Shown: piece by piece, positions 17,868 through 25,969 of the stretch
How positions within the stretch are numbered: the stretch's first letter is position 1
Layout: each line of letters opens with the position of its first letter
Assembly (NCBI GenBank): GCA_016198185.1
Contig: JACQJD010000005.1
Span: forward strand, 1 to 32,181
DNA: 32,181 nt
Direction: 5' to 3'
Source of the DNA: Deltaproteobacteria bacterium
Lineage (GTDB): Bacteria > Bdellovibrionota > JACOXK01 > 2-02-FULL-40-11
The notes under the pieces: generated by a model
What the model was told of the DNA's origin: nothing
Databases searched by the model: none
The model's input: the letters and a program-made list of their open reading frames with translations, nothing else
Translations under genes and position numbers: made by a program

Positions 17868-18934
17868 AATTACCCGTAGGTGTGATTGGGGGAGGTTCTT
17901 GGGGGACCACTCTGGCAGCGTTGATAGCTGCGACGGAACACCCTGTGAAACTTTGGTGTCGAGATTCCAAAGTTGTGCAAGAGATCAATGCCCAGCACAC
18001 CAATCAGGCTTATACCGGGGCGTATTTGCTTTCAGGCTATATTCAGGCAACCACAGAAATAAAAGAAGTCATTACCACCTGTGATCTTATTTTTATGGTT
18101 ATTCCTTCGAGAAGTTTCAGGTCCATTGCATTTGAAGTTGGAAAGTGGATTCAAGGAAATCAATTGTTGGTTTCGGCCACCAAAGGACTGGAACTGCCGC
18201 GTGTTAAGACCATGAGCGAAGTTTTAAAAGAAGAAACCTGTTGTAAAAAAATAGGGGTTTTATCTGGGCCCAATATTGCAACCGATATTCTTCAGGGGGA
18301 TCCTTCGGGAACCGTGATTGCCTCTCCTTATCAAGAAGTGATTGAACGTGTGCGAGATGTTTTAAATCAACCTCGTTTTAAAGTTTATGGAAATAAAGAT
18401 ATCCGCGGAACCGAAATGGCCGGTGCTTTAAAGAACATCATTGCCATTTCTTGTGGAATTGCAGAAGGGATGGGTCTTAAAAACAATGCCAAATCTTTCT
18501 TGATCACCCGAGGCATGATGGAAATGTCACGGTATGGTTGTTTTTTTGGCGGAGAGCTCCAGACGTTTTATGGTCTTTCCGGGATGGGGGACTTAATTGC
18601 AACGTGTTTTAGTCCACACAGTCGGAATCAAACGCTGGGGAGACATATTGCCCAAGGTCAAAAAGTTGAAGATGCTGTGAAAAAAATTCAGGGCGTGGTG
18701 GAAGGGATGTACAGTACTCAAGCTGTTTTTCACATGGCTAAAAAATTTCATATTTTTATGCCCATTACAGAATCCATTTATCGCATATTATTCGAAGGGG
18801 CGACCGTTGAAAACGAGATCAAATATTTGATGGAAGTTCGAATCAAATTTGAAGAAGGAAGTTTACGTACTTCTTATGCAGATTTGACACACACGCTTAT
18901 TCCCAAATATCCTATTCCAGAATATCTTTTATGA
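17864..18934 (+). CDS. gpsA: Glycerol-3-phosphate dehydrogenase [NAD(P)+]
   Basis: A 356-residue cytosolic enzyme that makes sn-glycerol-3-phosphate from dihydroxyacetone phosphate. The N-terminal 'GVIGGGSWGTTLAAL' is the GxGxxG nucleotide site; 'SATKGLEL' and 'LSGPNIA' are the usual central blocks; the catalytic lysine is in 'EMAGALKNIIAIS'; 'GLSGMGDLIATC' and 'SRNQTLGR' (substrate phosphate) follow. The length is slightly above the typical 330-340. It overlaps the acyltransferase and the HAD gene by 4 nt on each side, so product and consumer of glycerol-3-phosphate are translationally coupled. Confidence 0.96.
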   Translation: MKLPVGVIGGGSWGTTLAALIAATEHPVKLWCRDSKVVQEINAQHTNQAYTGAYLLSGYIQATTEIKEVITTCDLIFMVIPSRSFRSIAFEVGKWIQGNQLLVSATKGLELPRVKTMSEVLKEETCCKKIGVLSGPNIATDILQGDPSGTVIASPYQEVIERVRDVLNQPRFKVYGNKDIRGTEMAGALKNIIAISCGIAEGMGLKNNAKSFLITRGMMEMSRYGCFFGGELQTFYGLSGMGDLIATCFSPHSRNQTLGRHIAQGQKVEDAVKKIQGVVEGMYSTQAVFHMAKKFHIFMPITESIYRILFEGATVENEIKYLMEVRIKFEEGSLRTSYADLTHTLIPKYPIPEYLL

Positions 18935-19821
18935 GAATTTTTTCATATCGGACCTTGTCCAAAGAATTTCAGGGTGTTCTGTATATTTGGGATGTGGATA
19001 AGACCTATTTAAATACGAACTTTGAATCTTTAAAAGGCTTATTCAAAATTATGTTTGAAGAAGCGGTGGATAAAGTGACCATCGCAGGTGCCAGAGAGCT
19101 CATCATTGAACTTCGAAAAGGAGCGGAAACTCAAATCGGAATTCATCCTGTTTATTTTATCAGCGCAAGTCCCGTTCAACTGAGAAGGGTGTTGGAACAA
19201 AAATTTTTACTGGATGGAATTCAACACGATGGCCTGATTCTCAAAGACTATCGTTGGTTTTGGAAGAAATATAAACATTTTCCTTTGAAAAATAATTTTG
19301 TTTATAAGTTGATTTGTTTGTTGTCGCATCGTTTGACGATGCCTCCCACAAGCCAAGAGATTTTGTTTGGAGATGACTTTGAACAAGACGACAAGGTCTA
19401 TGTTTTGTATGCCAATATTTTGAATGGCACAACCACAGAAAAAGCTCTTAAATCCATTTTAAAGCAAGAAGAGGCCAAGCCCCGTGAAATTTCAGATATT
19501 TTACAATGGGTCAAAGTGCTTCAAGAAAAGAAAAGCGCTCAGCCAGTGGTTCAAAAAATTTTTATTCATTTAATTGGAAAAAAGAAGAAGGCCGATCTCT
19601 TAAACCATGGTCAAATTATCGCTACCCGAAATTATCTTCAAACCGCTGCGATTTTGTATGAACTTAAAAAAATTTCAAAACTTGGTTTTCGAAAAGTGGC
19701 CAATGCTTTTGACATTAAATACGCACCCTCCGAATGGTCGTTCCGCAAAAGCTTGGAAGACTTGAAGGAACGAAAGCTGATTACAGAAGTTACGTACGAT
19801 GAACTTTCCAACTGGAAATAG
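18931..19821 (+). CDS. HAD phosphatase, App1/DUF2183-like, possible phosphatidate phosphatase
   Basis: A 296-residue protein. HAD motif I is 'WDVDKTYLNT' (DxDxT, about residues 20-29), motif II is 'VYFISASP', and motif IV is 'FGDDFEQDD'. The run 'FISASPVQLRRVL' followed by 'HDGLILKDYRW' resembles the App1 phosphatidate phosphatase domain. The C-terminal 100 residues are helical and end in what could be a winged-helix-like segment ('RKSLEDLKERKLITEV'). It overlaps gpsA by ATGA, directly after glycerol-phosphate acylation genes, which fits dephosphorylation of a lipid intermediate. The lipid substrate is inference; HAD membership is clear. It is the last gene of the tRNA-mnmD-lipid run. Confidence 0.75.
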   Translation: MRIFSYRTLSKEFQGVLYIWDVDKTYLNTNFESLKGLFKIMFEEAVDKVTIAGARELIIELRKGAETQIGIHPVYFISASPVQLRRVLEQKFLLDGIQHDGLILKDYRWFWKKYKHFPLKNNFVYKLICLLSHRLTMPPTSQEILFGDDFEQDDKVYVLYANILNGTTTEKALKSILKQEEAKPREISDILQWVKVLQEKKSAQPVVQKIFIHLIGKKKKADLLNHGQIIATRNYLQTAAILYELKKISKLGFRKVANAFDIKYAPSEWSFRKSLEDLKERKLITEVTYDELSNWK

Positions 19822-19858
19822 GCGTAAAGAGCGATGGATGGTATCGCTTTGAAGGTTA

Positions 19859-19939
19859 GCGTCGTCAGGCCACTGCCAACCTCTCTGTGGCGGCATTGCC
19901 TTTCAAGCCACAGAGAGGTTGGCAGTGGCCTGACGACGC
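19859..19939. repeat. Perfect 32-bp inverted repeat between convergent genes
   Basis: The arms 19859-19890 and 19908-19939 are exact reverse complements around a 17-nt loop. The repeat lies 37 nt after the HAD gene stop and 29 nt before the DoxX gene stop on the other strand, so both genes would transcribe into it. There is no T run on either side. It may be a bidirectional terminator or processing hairpin, or a small palindromic mobile repeat. Confidence 0.95.
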
Positions 19940-19968
19940 AAGACGTTAGAAGATTATTAAATCGATAT

Positions 19969-20457
19969 TTACCGACTACAACAAGCGCCCCCTTGGGAGC
20001 TCGTGTCTCCTTCGGTTTTGCAACACTTGGATTTGATCCAACAATCCAGTCCCCATTTTTGACATCCCATCGCGGCCAGGGCTAAGGTTCCTCCTAAAAT
20101 GACAAAGGGATATTCAAAACCACCTTGGCTGCCAAAGAATCCATTCTTCCAGTGAACAGAAAAGATTGCGACCACCATGGCAAAACTTAAAAGCAATGCA
20201 AAAATGCGGGTTCCCAAACCCAATACCAGCGCTATGCCACCTAAAAACTCAGTGTAACCTAAAAGATAAGCCATGAGTGTCGGCATGGGGAAACCCAATT
20301 GAGTTAAAAATTGCGCAACACCTTCCAGGCCATGTCCGCCAAAAGCCCCCAATACTTTTTGACTGCCATGCATGATGAACGTACTGCCGATGACAAGCCG
20401 CAAAATGAGACTTGCCGTATCGGGGCACGGTTTACAACATCCTTTTTTAAATCCCAT
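19969..20457 (-). CDS. DoxX-family membrane protein with cysteine-rich ends
   Basis: A 162-residue inner-membrane protein of the DoxX group. It has four hydrophobic segments and the family features 'LRLVIGSTFIMHGSQKVLG' near the N-terminus, 'YTEFLGGIALVLGLGTRI' and 'WKNGFFGSQGGFEYP'. The function of the family is poorly defined; some members work with thiosulfate or thiol redox chemistry. The start is the ATG at 20457: GGAGG ends 6 nt before it and abuts the earlier in-frame ATG at 20463. Odd features are Cys clusters outside the membrane part: 'CCKPC' at the N-terminus and, at the C-terminus, 'CCKTEGDTSSQGGACC', which could bind a metal. It is divergent from the FAD dehydrogenase gene. Confidence 0.88.
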   Translation of the reverse strand: MGFKKGCCKPCPDTASLILRLVIGSTFIMHGSQKVLGAFGGHGLEGVAQFLTQLGFPMPTLMAYLLGYTEFLGGIALVLGLGTRIFALLLSFAMVVAIFSVHWKNGFFGSQGGFEYPFVILGGTLALAAMGCQKWGLDCWIKSKCCKTEGDTSSQGGACCSR

Positions 20458-20597
20458 ATCCATCCTCCTTAAGTTGAAAATTCATTTGAAAAAAAAAGCA
20501 TATCAGGAAATTTTAAAGAAATTCAATAAAATTGGAGTTTTATTGCAGCGGTGGCAAAAGTGTGGTGAGCTTATTTGTTTGGAAGGAGTTCTTGGGT

Positions 20598-21986
20598 ATG
20601 TCAGAGCATTTTGATGTTGTGATTATTGGTGCGGGTGCGAGTGGTATTTTTACATCCATTATTTTGACTGGTGAGAATCCGCATTTAAAAGTTCTGCTGA
20701 TTGATAAAGGAAAGACGCTCAGTGAGCGCGATCGGAAAGTCGGGTGTGACCTCATGGAAGGCTGGGGAGGGGCAGGGAGTTTTTCCGATGGCAAATTGGT
20801 GTTTTCCACCGATCGAGAATATGGCGGCAATCTTCAAGAATATATTCACGACATGAATTTGTTCGGCCAATTGATGCAAACCGTAGATCAGACCTTCATG
20901 AAATTTTCGGATTATCCCGACATTCGTGTGTATGGCGATGACGATGTCAAAATTTCAGATATCAAAGTGCGTGCAGCCCGGTGTGGATTACACCTGCTTT
21001 CGGCGCGCATTCGACACTTGGGGACGGATCACAATTACACCATTTTAAAAAACATGTTGGCGGACATCGAGCCTCGGATTGATTTGCGATTCAATCATGA
21101 AGTGGTGGCGGTTCTTCCCAAATCAGATGGATTTGATATCCACATGAAAGATTTAAGAGGGTTACGAGAATTTACGGTTTCTTCCAAATATTGTGTGGTC
21201 GCGCCCGGTCGTCGGGGGATGCGTTTTTTTAGAAGTTTGGCTGAAAAACTAGAGTTGGAGCTCCTCAACAATCAAGTGGATGTCGGGGTTCGCGTTGAAG
21301 TCCCAAACTGGGTGATGAAAGAAATTTGTGATGTGGTCTATGAACCCAAGTTGGTGGCCAGAACGCCCAAAACAGATTTAAGGGCCAGAACCTTTTGTGT
21401 CAACTATGGGGGAGAGGTGGTGAAAGAAGAGGTAGATACGTTGGTCACCGTCAATGGGCATAGCTATCATGATGATACTTTAAAAACACCCAACACGAAT
21501 TTTGCATTGCTCGTTTCAACGAAATTCACAAAACCTTTCAATGACCCTTATGCCTATGGAAAATCGGTGGCGCAACTGTGTAATGTGCTCGGCGAAGGGG
21601 TGATTGTCCAGCGGCTGCGGGATCTCAAACAAAACAGGCGGTCTACGGAAAAACGAATTTCGGAAATGAATTTGCAGCCGACCTTAAAACACGCCACGCC
21701 TGGAAATTTAGGGTATGCTTTTCCGCACACACAACTTGGGGCCATGATGGAAATGCTTGAACTTTTGGATAAGCTCATGCCGGGAATTTGTGGCCCCGAT
21801 ACCTTGCTCTATGGCCCCGAAGTCAAATGGTACTCGAGCCGGACCATCTTAAAACCAAATTTGGAGTCTAAAGTGAAAAATTTGTATTGTGCAGGAGATG
21901 GTGCGGGAATTTCGAGAGGAATTGTTCAAGCTTCGCAGTGTGGCATTATCATCGCCAAAGATATCTTGGAAAAAGAAAATGTTTAA
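20598..21986 (+). CDS. FAD-dependent dehydrogenase (COG2509 type)
   Basis: A 462-residue flavoprotein. The N-terminal 'DVVIIGAGASGIFTSI' is the FAD Rossmann motif and 'LLIDKGK' holds the acidic residue for the ribose. 'GWGGAGSFSDGKL' and the C-terminal 'LYCAGDGAGISRGIVQAS' are typical of the uncharacterised dehydrogenase group COG2509. Its substrate is unknown. The frame opens earlier (20532), but the ATG at 20598 has AAGGAG at 20583-20588 with 9-nt spacing and gives the proper N-terminus. It overlaps the VanZ-like gene by 8 nt, so three genes up to 22958 appear to form an operon. Confidence 0.9.
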   Translation: MSEHFDVVIIGAGASGIFTSIILTGENPHLKVLLIDKGKTLSERDRKVGCDLMEGWGGAGSFSDGKLVFSTDREYGGNLQEYIHDMNLFGQLMQTVDQTFMKFSDYPDIRVYGDDDVKISDIKVRAARCGLHLLSARIRHLGTDHNYTILKNMLADIEPRIDLRFNHEVVAVLPKSDGFDIHMKDLRGLREFTVSSKYCVVAPGRRGMRFFRSLAEKLELELLNNQVDVGVRVEVPNWVMKEICDVVYEPKLVARTPKTDLRARTFCVNYGGEVVKEEVDTLVTVNGHSYHDDTLKTPNTNFALLVSTKFTKPFNDPYAYGKSVAQLCNVLGEGVIVQRLRDLKQNRRSTEKRISEMNLQPTLKHATPGNLGYAFPHTQLGAMMEMLELLDKLMPGICGPDTLLYGPEVKWYSSRTILKPNLESKVKNLYCAGDGAGISRGIVQASQCGIIIAKDILEKENV

Positions 21987-22305
21987 ATGGGTGCCTTTCA
22001 TTTTGTGGTGCGTTCTTATTTTTTATCTCTCTCATCGGCCGGTTCCCCAGCCCCTGACAGAGGCCGAAACATTTCAGGGGATCGATATTTTGTATCATTT
22101 TATTGTGTATGGTGTTTTGGGATTTTTATTTTATAGAGTTTATCCTTCTTTCACAGCGACGTTCTTATTTTGTCTTTTATATGGGTTGAGCGATGAACTT
22201 CATCAAGCGATCCTTCCCTATCGCAGCTTTGAATGGAAGGATCTGGGGGTGGATGTTATTTCCGGCATAACCGGTGGAGGCGTGCGATGGAAGTTCTTCA
22301 AGTAG
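21979..22305 (+). CDS. VanZ-like membrane protein
   Basis: A 108-residue protein with three or four hydrophobic segments. The pattern 'FYLSHRP' near the first helix and 'LSDELHQAILPYRSFEWKDLGVDVISG', quoted here only in part as SDELHQ, PYRSFEWKDLGVD and GITGG, matches the VanZ-like family. VanZ affects teicoplanin resistance in enterococci, but most relatives have no known role. The ATG at 21979 overlaps the FAD gene stop by 8 nt; the frame is open further upstream inside that gene but homologues start at the first helix. The 3' end overlaps the M14 gene by 19 nt. Confidence 0.82.
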   Translation: MFKWVPFILWCVLIFYLSHRPVPQPLTEAETFQGIDILYHFIVYGVLGFLFYRVYPSFTATFLFCLLYGLSDELHQAILPYRSFEWKDLGVDVISGITGGGVRWKFFK

Positions 22306-22958
22306 GTCAATCGGTTCAAGGCAGACCTTTGGAAGTTTTTTTGGTTGGGACGAAGCCCCCGTTTATTCATTTCTATGGGGGCGTGCATGGCGATGAACCT
22401 GAAAGTGTGGATTTGGTTTGCAATCTCAAAAAATATTTAGAAAAAAACACACAAAAAAAATTTCTACGTTCGATATTGGTTTTTCCAAATTGCAATCCAG
22501 ATGGATCTGCCATGAATCAACGCATGAATGCTCATGGGGTAGATTTAAATCGAAACTTTCCGACGAAAAATTGGTCAAAAGAATGTAAAGAGATGCGATA
22601 CTTCCCTGGCGAAAGACCTGGATCTGAGCCTGAAATTTCGATCCTATTGGGGCTGATTCAAGCCTATCCTCCGGAAATTATTGTTTCTGTGCATAGCCTG
22701 ATCCCCCACCAGATGAATTACGATGGGCCGGCAAAACGATTGGCGTATGCCATGGCCCAAAAAAATAATTATCCGGTTACAGATCACATTGGCTATCCTA
22801 CGCCTGGGTCTTTGGGAGAATATGCTGGCAGAGAGCGAAAGATTGCGGTCATTACCTTTGAATTGCCCGAAAAAATTGCACCCGATGTGGCATGGAAATC
22901 ATCTCTGGAAGCTATGTTAGCGGCGATTTCTTTTCCAGCCAAAGATTTGACATTTTAG
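22287..22958 (+). CDS. M14-family zinc amidase/carboxypeptidase, MpaA-like
   Basis: A 223-residue protein of the short M14 group. Zinc ligands are in 'GGVHGDEPES' (His and Glu) and 'VSVHS' (His). 'FPNCNPDGS' and 'GVDLNRNFP' are the substrate-carboxylate region, and the catalytic Glu is in 'ITFELPE'. Size and motif spacing resemble murein peptide amidase MpaA, which releases diaminopimelate from cell-wall peptides in the cytoplasm. No signal peptide is present, in line with a recycling role. The start ATG 22287 has GGTGGAGG at 22273-22280 with 6-nt spacing. Closely coupled to the VanZ-like gene. The exact peptide substrate is inference. Confidence 0.85.
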   Translation: MEVLQVGQSVQGRPLEVFLVGTKPPFIHFYGGVHGDEPESVDLVCNLKKYLEKNTQKKFLRSILVFPNCNPDGSAMNQRMNAHGVDLNRNFPTKNWSKECKEMRYFPGERPGSEPEISILLGLIQAYPPEIIVSVHSLIPHQMNYDGPAKRLAYAMAQKNNYPVTDHIGYPTPGSLGEYAGRERKIAVITFELPEKIAPDVAWKSSLEAMLAAISFPAKDLTF

Positions 22959-23036
22959 GGATCCCATTTCATACTGTTCTTAACTTCCGTTTTTAAACGA
23001 ATTCCAGCTTTACCCTGAATCAGAAAGGGTGTGACA

Positions 23037-24956
23037 ATGAACGATACCGGTATTTTGTTCGTAGGTCACTTTCAGCGCATTGCACAAGAACTCAAAAGAG
23101 AAATGGCCCTGCCTATGTTTACCAGCCCCGCTTGGCGAACTCAGGGGATGGCTCAGAAAAAAAATATTGGTGTGATTGTATCTGACAATCTCTCTGATTT
23201 GGAACGATCCAAAGAAGATCACCCAGAGTGGGTTCGGATTTATGTCATGGAAACCTTGGATATTGATCACGTTCAACAAGCCATCAATCGTGCGGAAGTT
23301 TTTCGATTTGTGAAAACCGCAAAAGATTTGCATCATTTGGAAGAAGCCCTTCATCAAGCGGTTTCTCATTTTCAATTGGTGTCAAAGCACACCACGCTTT
23401 TACACAATTTAAGGAATCAAAATAAAAAATTAGAAAAAGTGACGGAAACATTAGAGCGACAAATTAAAATACGTTCCGAAAAATTAAATCACATTCAAAC
23501 AGAATTGAATAAAACGCAGCAATACTTGCAATCGGTCAATACGCTGCTTTCGGAAATGAATGCCAGTGTGACCCGTGAGGATTTAGAGTTGCGGCTCAAT
23601 CACATGCTCAAAGAGCTTCTGCCCATTGTTTCGGTTCGTTTGGTTTTGGGAGCTTCCAAAGAAATGTTGGCGGAACTCAAACACATGCATGTGCAAAAAG
23701 TGGTGGTGCCGTTGATTTATCGAAAGAAAACAGTAGGGCATTTGTATTTTTTGTGTCGGGATGACGTGGCTTCGAAACAATTGATTCACGAGGCGGGTCT
23801 TTTGAAACAAATTGCAGATACCGTTGCGCTCACCATTGAAAAAATAAAAATTTTTGAAGAATCGGTGAAGCGTAAAGAAGAATGGCAGAAGACCTTTGAT
23901 GCCATTAAAGACCCAGTTGCCTTGGTGGGGCCTTCTTATCAGATCATTCGTGCCAATCTTTCCTATAGTCTTGTTTCAGGAATGAAAATTCAGAACTTGG
24001 TTGGGAAAAAATGTTACGAGGTTTTCCAAAAGCGTTCAGAGCCTTGCGAAGGGTGTCTTTTAAAACAGGCGTTGGTTCGTGAGATTCCTCAAAATTTCGA
24101 ACTCAAAAGTAAAGCACAGGAAACCTTTTACGCGACATCTTCTTTTCCCATCCAGTCTCAAGAGGAAACAGGGGTTGTGCAATACTATCGCGATCAAGGA
24201 GAAGAACGCCGGTTACGATACCAGTTGATTGAGGCCGAAAAAATGGCTGAAATGGGTATTCTGGCTGGGAGTGTTGCCCATGAAATCAATAATCCCTTAG
24301 GGGGGATCTTGGCTTTTAGTCAAATCTTATTGTCGGAGGTATCTCCAACCGATGCGATTGCCGAAGATATAAAAGAAATCGAAAGAGCCGCTGTAAAAGC
24401 AAAAAATATTGTTGAAAATTTACTTGTTTTTTCGAGGGTTTCTCAAAAAGAGGATCAGCATTCGTTGGCCATTGAAGAAGTGGTTGAAAAAGCACTGTCA
24501 TTGGCCATGCTCAATCTGAAGCATTATGCCATCGATATTCAAAAGACCTATGAACCGGTGCCAAAAGTCCATGGTGATTTTAATCAATTGGTCCAAGTCT
24601 TTTTAAATATTTTTCAAAATTCAATTCAGGCCATTCTCGAGAAAAAGATACCCAAACCGATGACCGGAAAAATAGAAATTCGAATTTATTCGCAAGCTTC
24701 CTCTGGCCAAGTGGTGGTGGATATTCAAGACAATGGAAAGGGTATTTCGAAGGAGCACTTATCACAGATTTTTGATCCTTTTTTTACAACCAAGAATAAA
24801 ATTGAGCACCCCGGGATGGGGCTTTCGGTGAGTTATCAAATTATCCGCCAATTGGGTGGGGCGATTAAGGTAGACAGCGATTTGGGCGTTGGAAGTAACT
24901 TTAAGATTATGTTGCGGGCTTCGATGGTCCTCTTGACGCGCCTAAAAGCGCCATAG
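23037..24956 (+). CDS. Hybrid sensor histidine kinase (receiver-like, coiled coil, GAF-like, PAS, HisKA, HATPase)
   Basis: A 639-residue cytosolic kinase without membrane helices. Residues 1-115 resemble a receiver domain, ending in the typical 'INRAEVFRFVKTA'. The phospho-acceptor Asp appears kept ('VIVSDN'), but the acidic pair near the N-terminus is missing ('FVGHF'). A coiled coil (about 120-170) and a GAF-like region (about 180-275) follow, then a PAS domain (about 280-395) with a Cys-x-x-Cys 'SEPCEGCLL'. The HisKA box is 'GSVAHEINNPLGG' with His415. The ATPase part has the N box 'FLNIFQNSIQAI', 'DNGKGIS', 'FDPFFTTK' and 'GMGLSVS'. The ATG at 23037 follows AAAGGG; GTG 23031 is also in frame. 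It may sense a cytoplasmic or redox signal. No cognate response regulator is adjacent. Confidence 0.92.
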   Translation: MNDTGILFVGHFQRIAQELKREMALPMFTSPAWRTQGMAQKKNIGVIVSDNLSDLERSKEDHPEWVRIYVMETLDIDHVQQAINRAEVFRFVKTAKDLHHLEEALHQAVSHFQLVSKHTTLLHNLRNQNKKLEKVTETLERQIKIRSEKLNHIQTELNKTQQYLQSVNTLLSEMNASVTREDLELRLNHMLKELLPIVSVRLVLGASKEMLAELKHMHVQKVVVPLIYRKKTVGHLYFLCRDDVASKQLIHEAGLLKQIADTVALTIEKIKIFEESVKRKEEWQKTFDAIKDPVALVGPSYQIIRANLSYSLVSGMKIQNLVGKKCYEVFQKRSEPCEGCLLKQALVREIPQNFELKSKAQETFYATSSFPIQSQEETGVVQYYRDQGEERRLRYQLIEAEKMAEMGILAGSVAHEINNPLGGILAFSQILLSEVSPTDAIAEDIKEIERAAVKAKNIVENLLVFSRVSQKEDQHSLAIEEVVEKALSLAMLNLKHYAIDIQKTYEPVPKVHGDFNQLVQVFLNIFQNSIQAILEKKIPKPMTGKIEIRIYSQASSGQVVVDIQDNGKGISKEHLSQIFDPFFTTKNKIEHPGMGLSVSYQIIRQLGGAIKVDSDLGVGSNFKIMLRASMVLLTRLKAP

Positions 24957-25191
24957 TATAATTTAAGTAAGTTTTCTTGCCTCACGTTGGAAGCCCCTTA
25001 AAGTGAAAAAGATGGTGCGTTATCTATTGAATATCAACTTTAGTTGAGGCTATGAAACGTCGAAACGTTGGGTGAGGGGAGAAAATCTCCGGTTGGTGAA
25101 CATAAGGTTTTGTTGTGAAAAATACTTAAGTTATTGAAATTTCTTATTTTTTTGTTCTCCCGTGTAGGTTGGAAAGAGAATGCAGGACCCA

Positions 25192-25203
25192 AAGGAGGAA
25201 CGT
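25192..25203 (+). promoter_or_regulatory. Strong Shine-Dalgarno of the sigma-28 gene
   Basis: AAGGAGG (25192-25198) lies 5 nt before the ATG at 25204 and decides this start over the in-frame ATG at 25180. The 247-nt gap upstream (24957-25203) holds a small inverted repeat TCAAC-TTTA-GTTGA near 25035 and no clear sigma-70 promoter, riboswitch or ORF. Confidence 0.7.
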
Positions 25204-25968
25204 ATGAGCCAGGCACTTGCAAATTTGAAGAAGGATCCAAAGTCGCTTTCCCGACAAGACAAGCAAGACATTATTATAGAATATACTCCGCTGATTCGTT
25301 TTATTGCGCAAAGAATTGCTTCCAAGCTTCCCCCCAATGTAGATCTGGATGATTTAATCAGTTCTGGGGTGATCGGCCTCATGGATGCCATCGATAAATA
25401 TGACCCCACCAGAGACAATCAATTTAAAACATACGCGGAATTTCGAATTCGAGGGTCCATTTTAGATGAATTGAGAGCCCAAGATTGGGTGCCAAGGTCC
25501 GTTCGGGAAAAATCGAAGATTTTGGAAAAAGCCTATCGTAGGCTCGAACAAAAACATGGCCGAAAGGTGACCAAACTTGAAGTGGCCAAATCTCTCAAGA
25601 TGAATCTCGATGATTTTCATGAATTGTTGTCTTGTGTGAAATCTACCTCTGTGGTGAGTTTAGAGGATTTGAGTCAATTTCCTTACCGCGATCGCAATGG
25701 TATTTTGGGGTTTTTAGAGGATATGCGCGCCAACAATCCTCATTTTCAAATGACACTCAAAGATTTACAGGCCCTCGTCCGTCACGCTTTGGAGATGCTT
25801 GCCGAAAGTGAGCGGATGGTGCTGGCATTGTATTATTATGAAGACATGAACTTAAAAGAAATTGGAAGTGTTTTGGATGTCACGGAATCCAGAATATCTC
25901 AAATTCATTCGCAGGCGGTGCAGCGTTTGCGGGCCAGTGTTAAAAAAATGATTGAAAGCGATCTCTAA
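25204..25968 (+). CDS. fliA: Sigma-28 (FliA/WhiG-type) RNA polymerase sigma factor
   Basis: A 254-residue group 3 sigma factor. Region 2 is 'YTPLIRFIAQRIASKLPP' through 'DLISSGVIGLMDAIDKYDP' and 'TYAEFRIRGSILDELRAQD', followed by 'WVPRSVREKSK', the sequence typical of FliA and WhiG. Region 3 contains 'EQKHGRKVTKLEVAKSL' and region 4 'LNLKEIGSVLDVTESRISQIHSQAV' shortened here, with the HTH that reads the -35. In motile bacteria it drives late flagellar and chemotaxis genes. No flagellar genes are in the window. One nt separates it from the HD-GYP gene, so the two should be co-transcribed. Sigma-28 identity is firm; that it controls motility is inference. Confidence 0.93.
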   Translation: MSQALANLKKDPKSLSRQDKQDIIIEYTPLIRFIAQRIASKLPPNVDLDDLISSGVIGLMDAIDKYDPTRDNQFKTYAEFRIRGSILDELRAQDWVPRSVREKSKILEKAYRRLEQKHGRKVTKLEVAKSLKMNLDDFHELLSCVKSTSVVSLEDLSQFPYRDRNGILGFLEDMRANNPHFQMTLKDLQALVRHALEMLAESERMVLALYYYEDMNLKEIGSVLDVTESRISQIHSQAVQRLRASVKKMIESDL

Positions 25969-25969
25969 C

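Noticed and set aside
19834-20085. 83-codon plus-strand open frame across the 32-bp inverted repeat
   Set aside because: It is made of the palindrome and the antisense of the DoxX C-terminus, with no start signal.
24957-25203. Possible cyclic-di-GMP riboswitch or sigma-54 promoter before the sigma-28 gene
   Set aside because: I looked for the GEMM core and for TGGCAC-N5-TTGC and found neither; only a small hairpin is visible.
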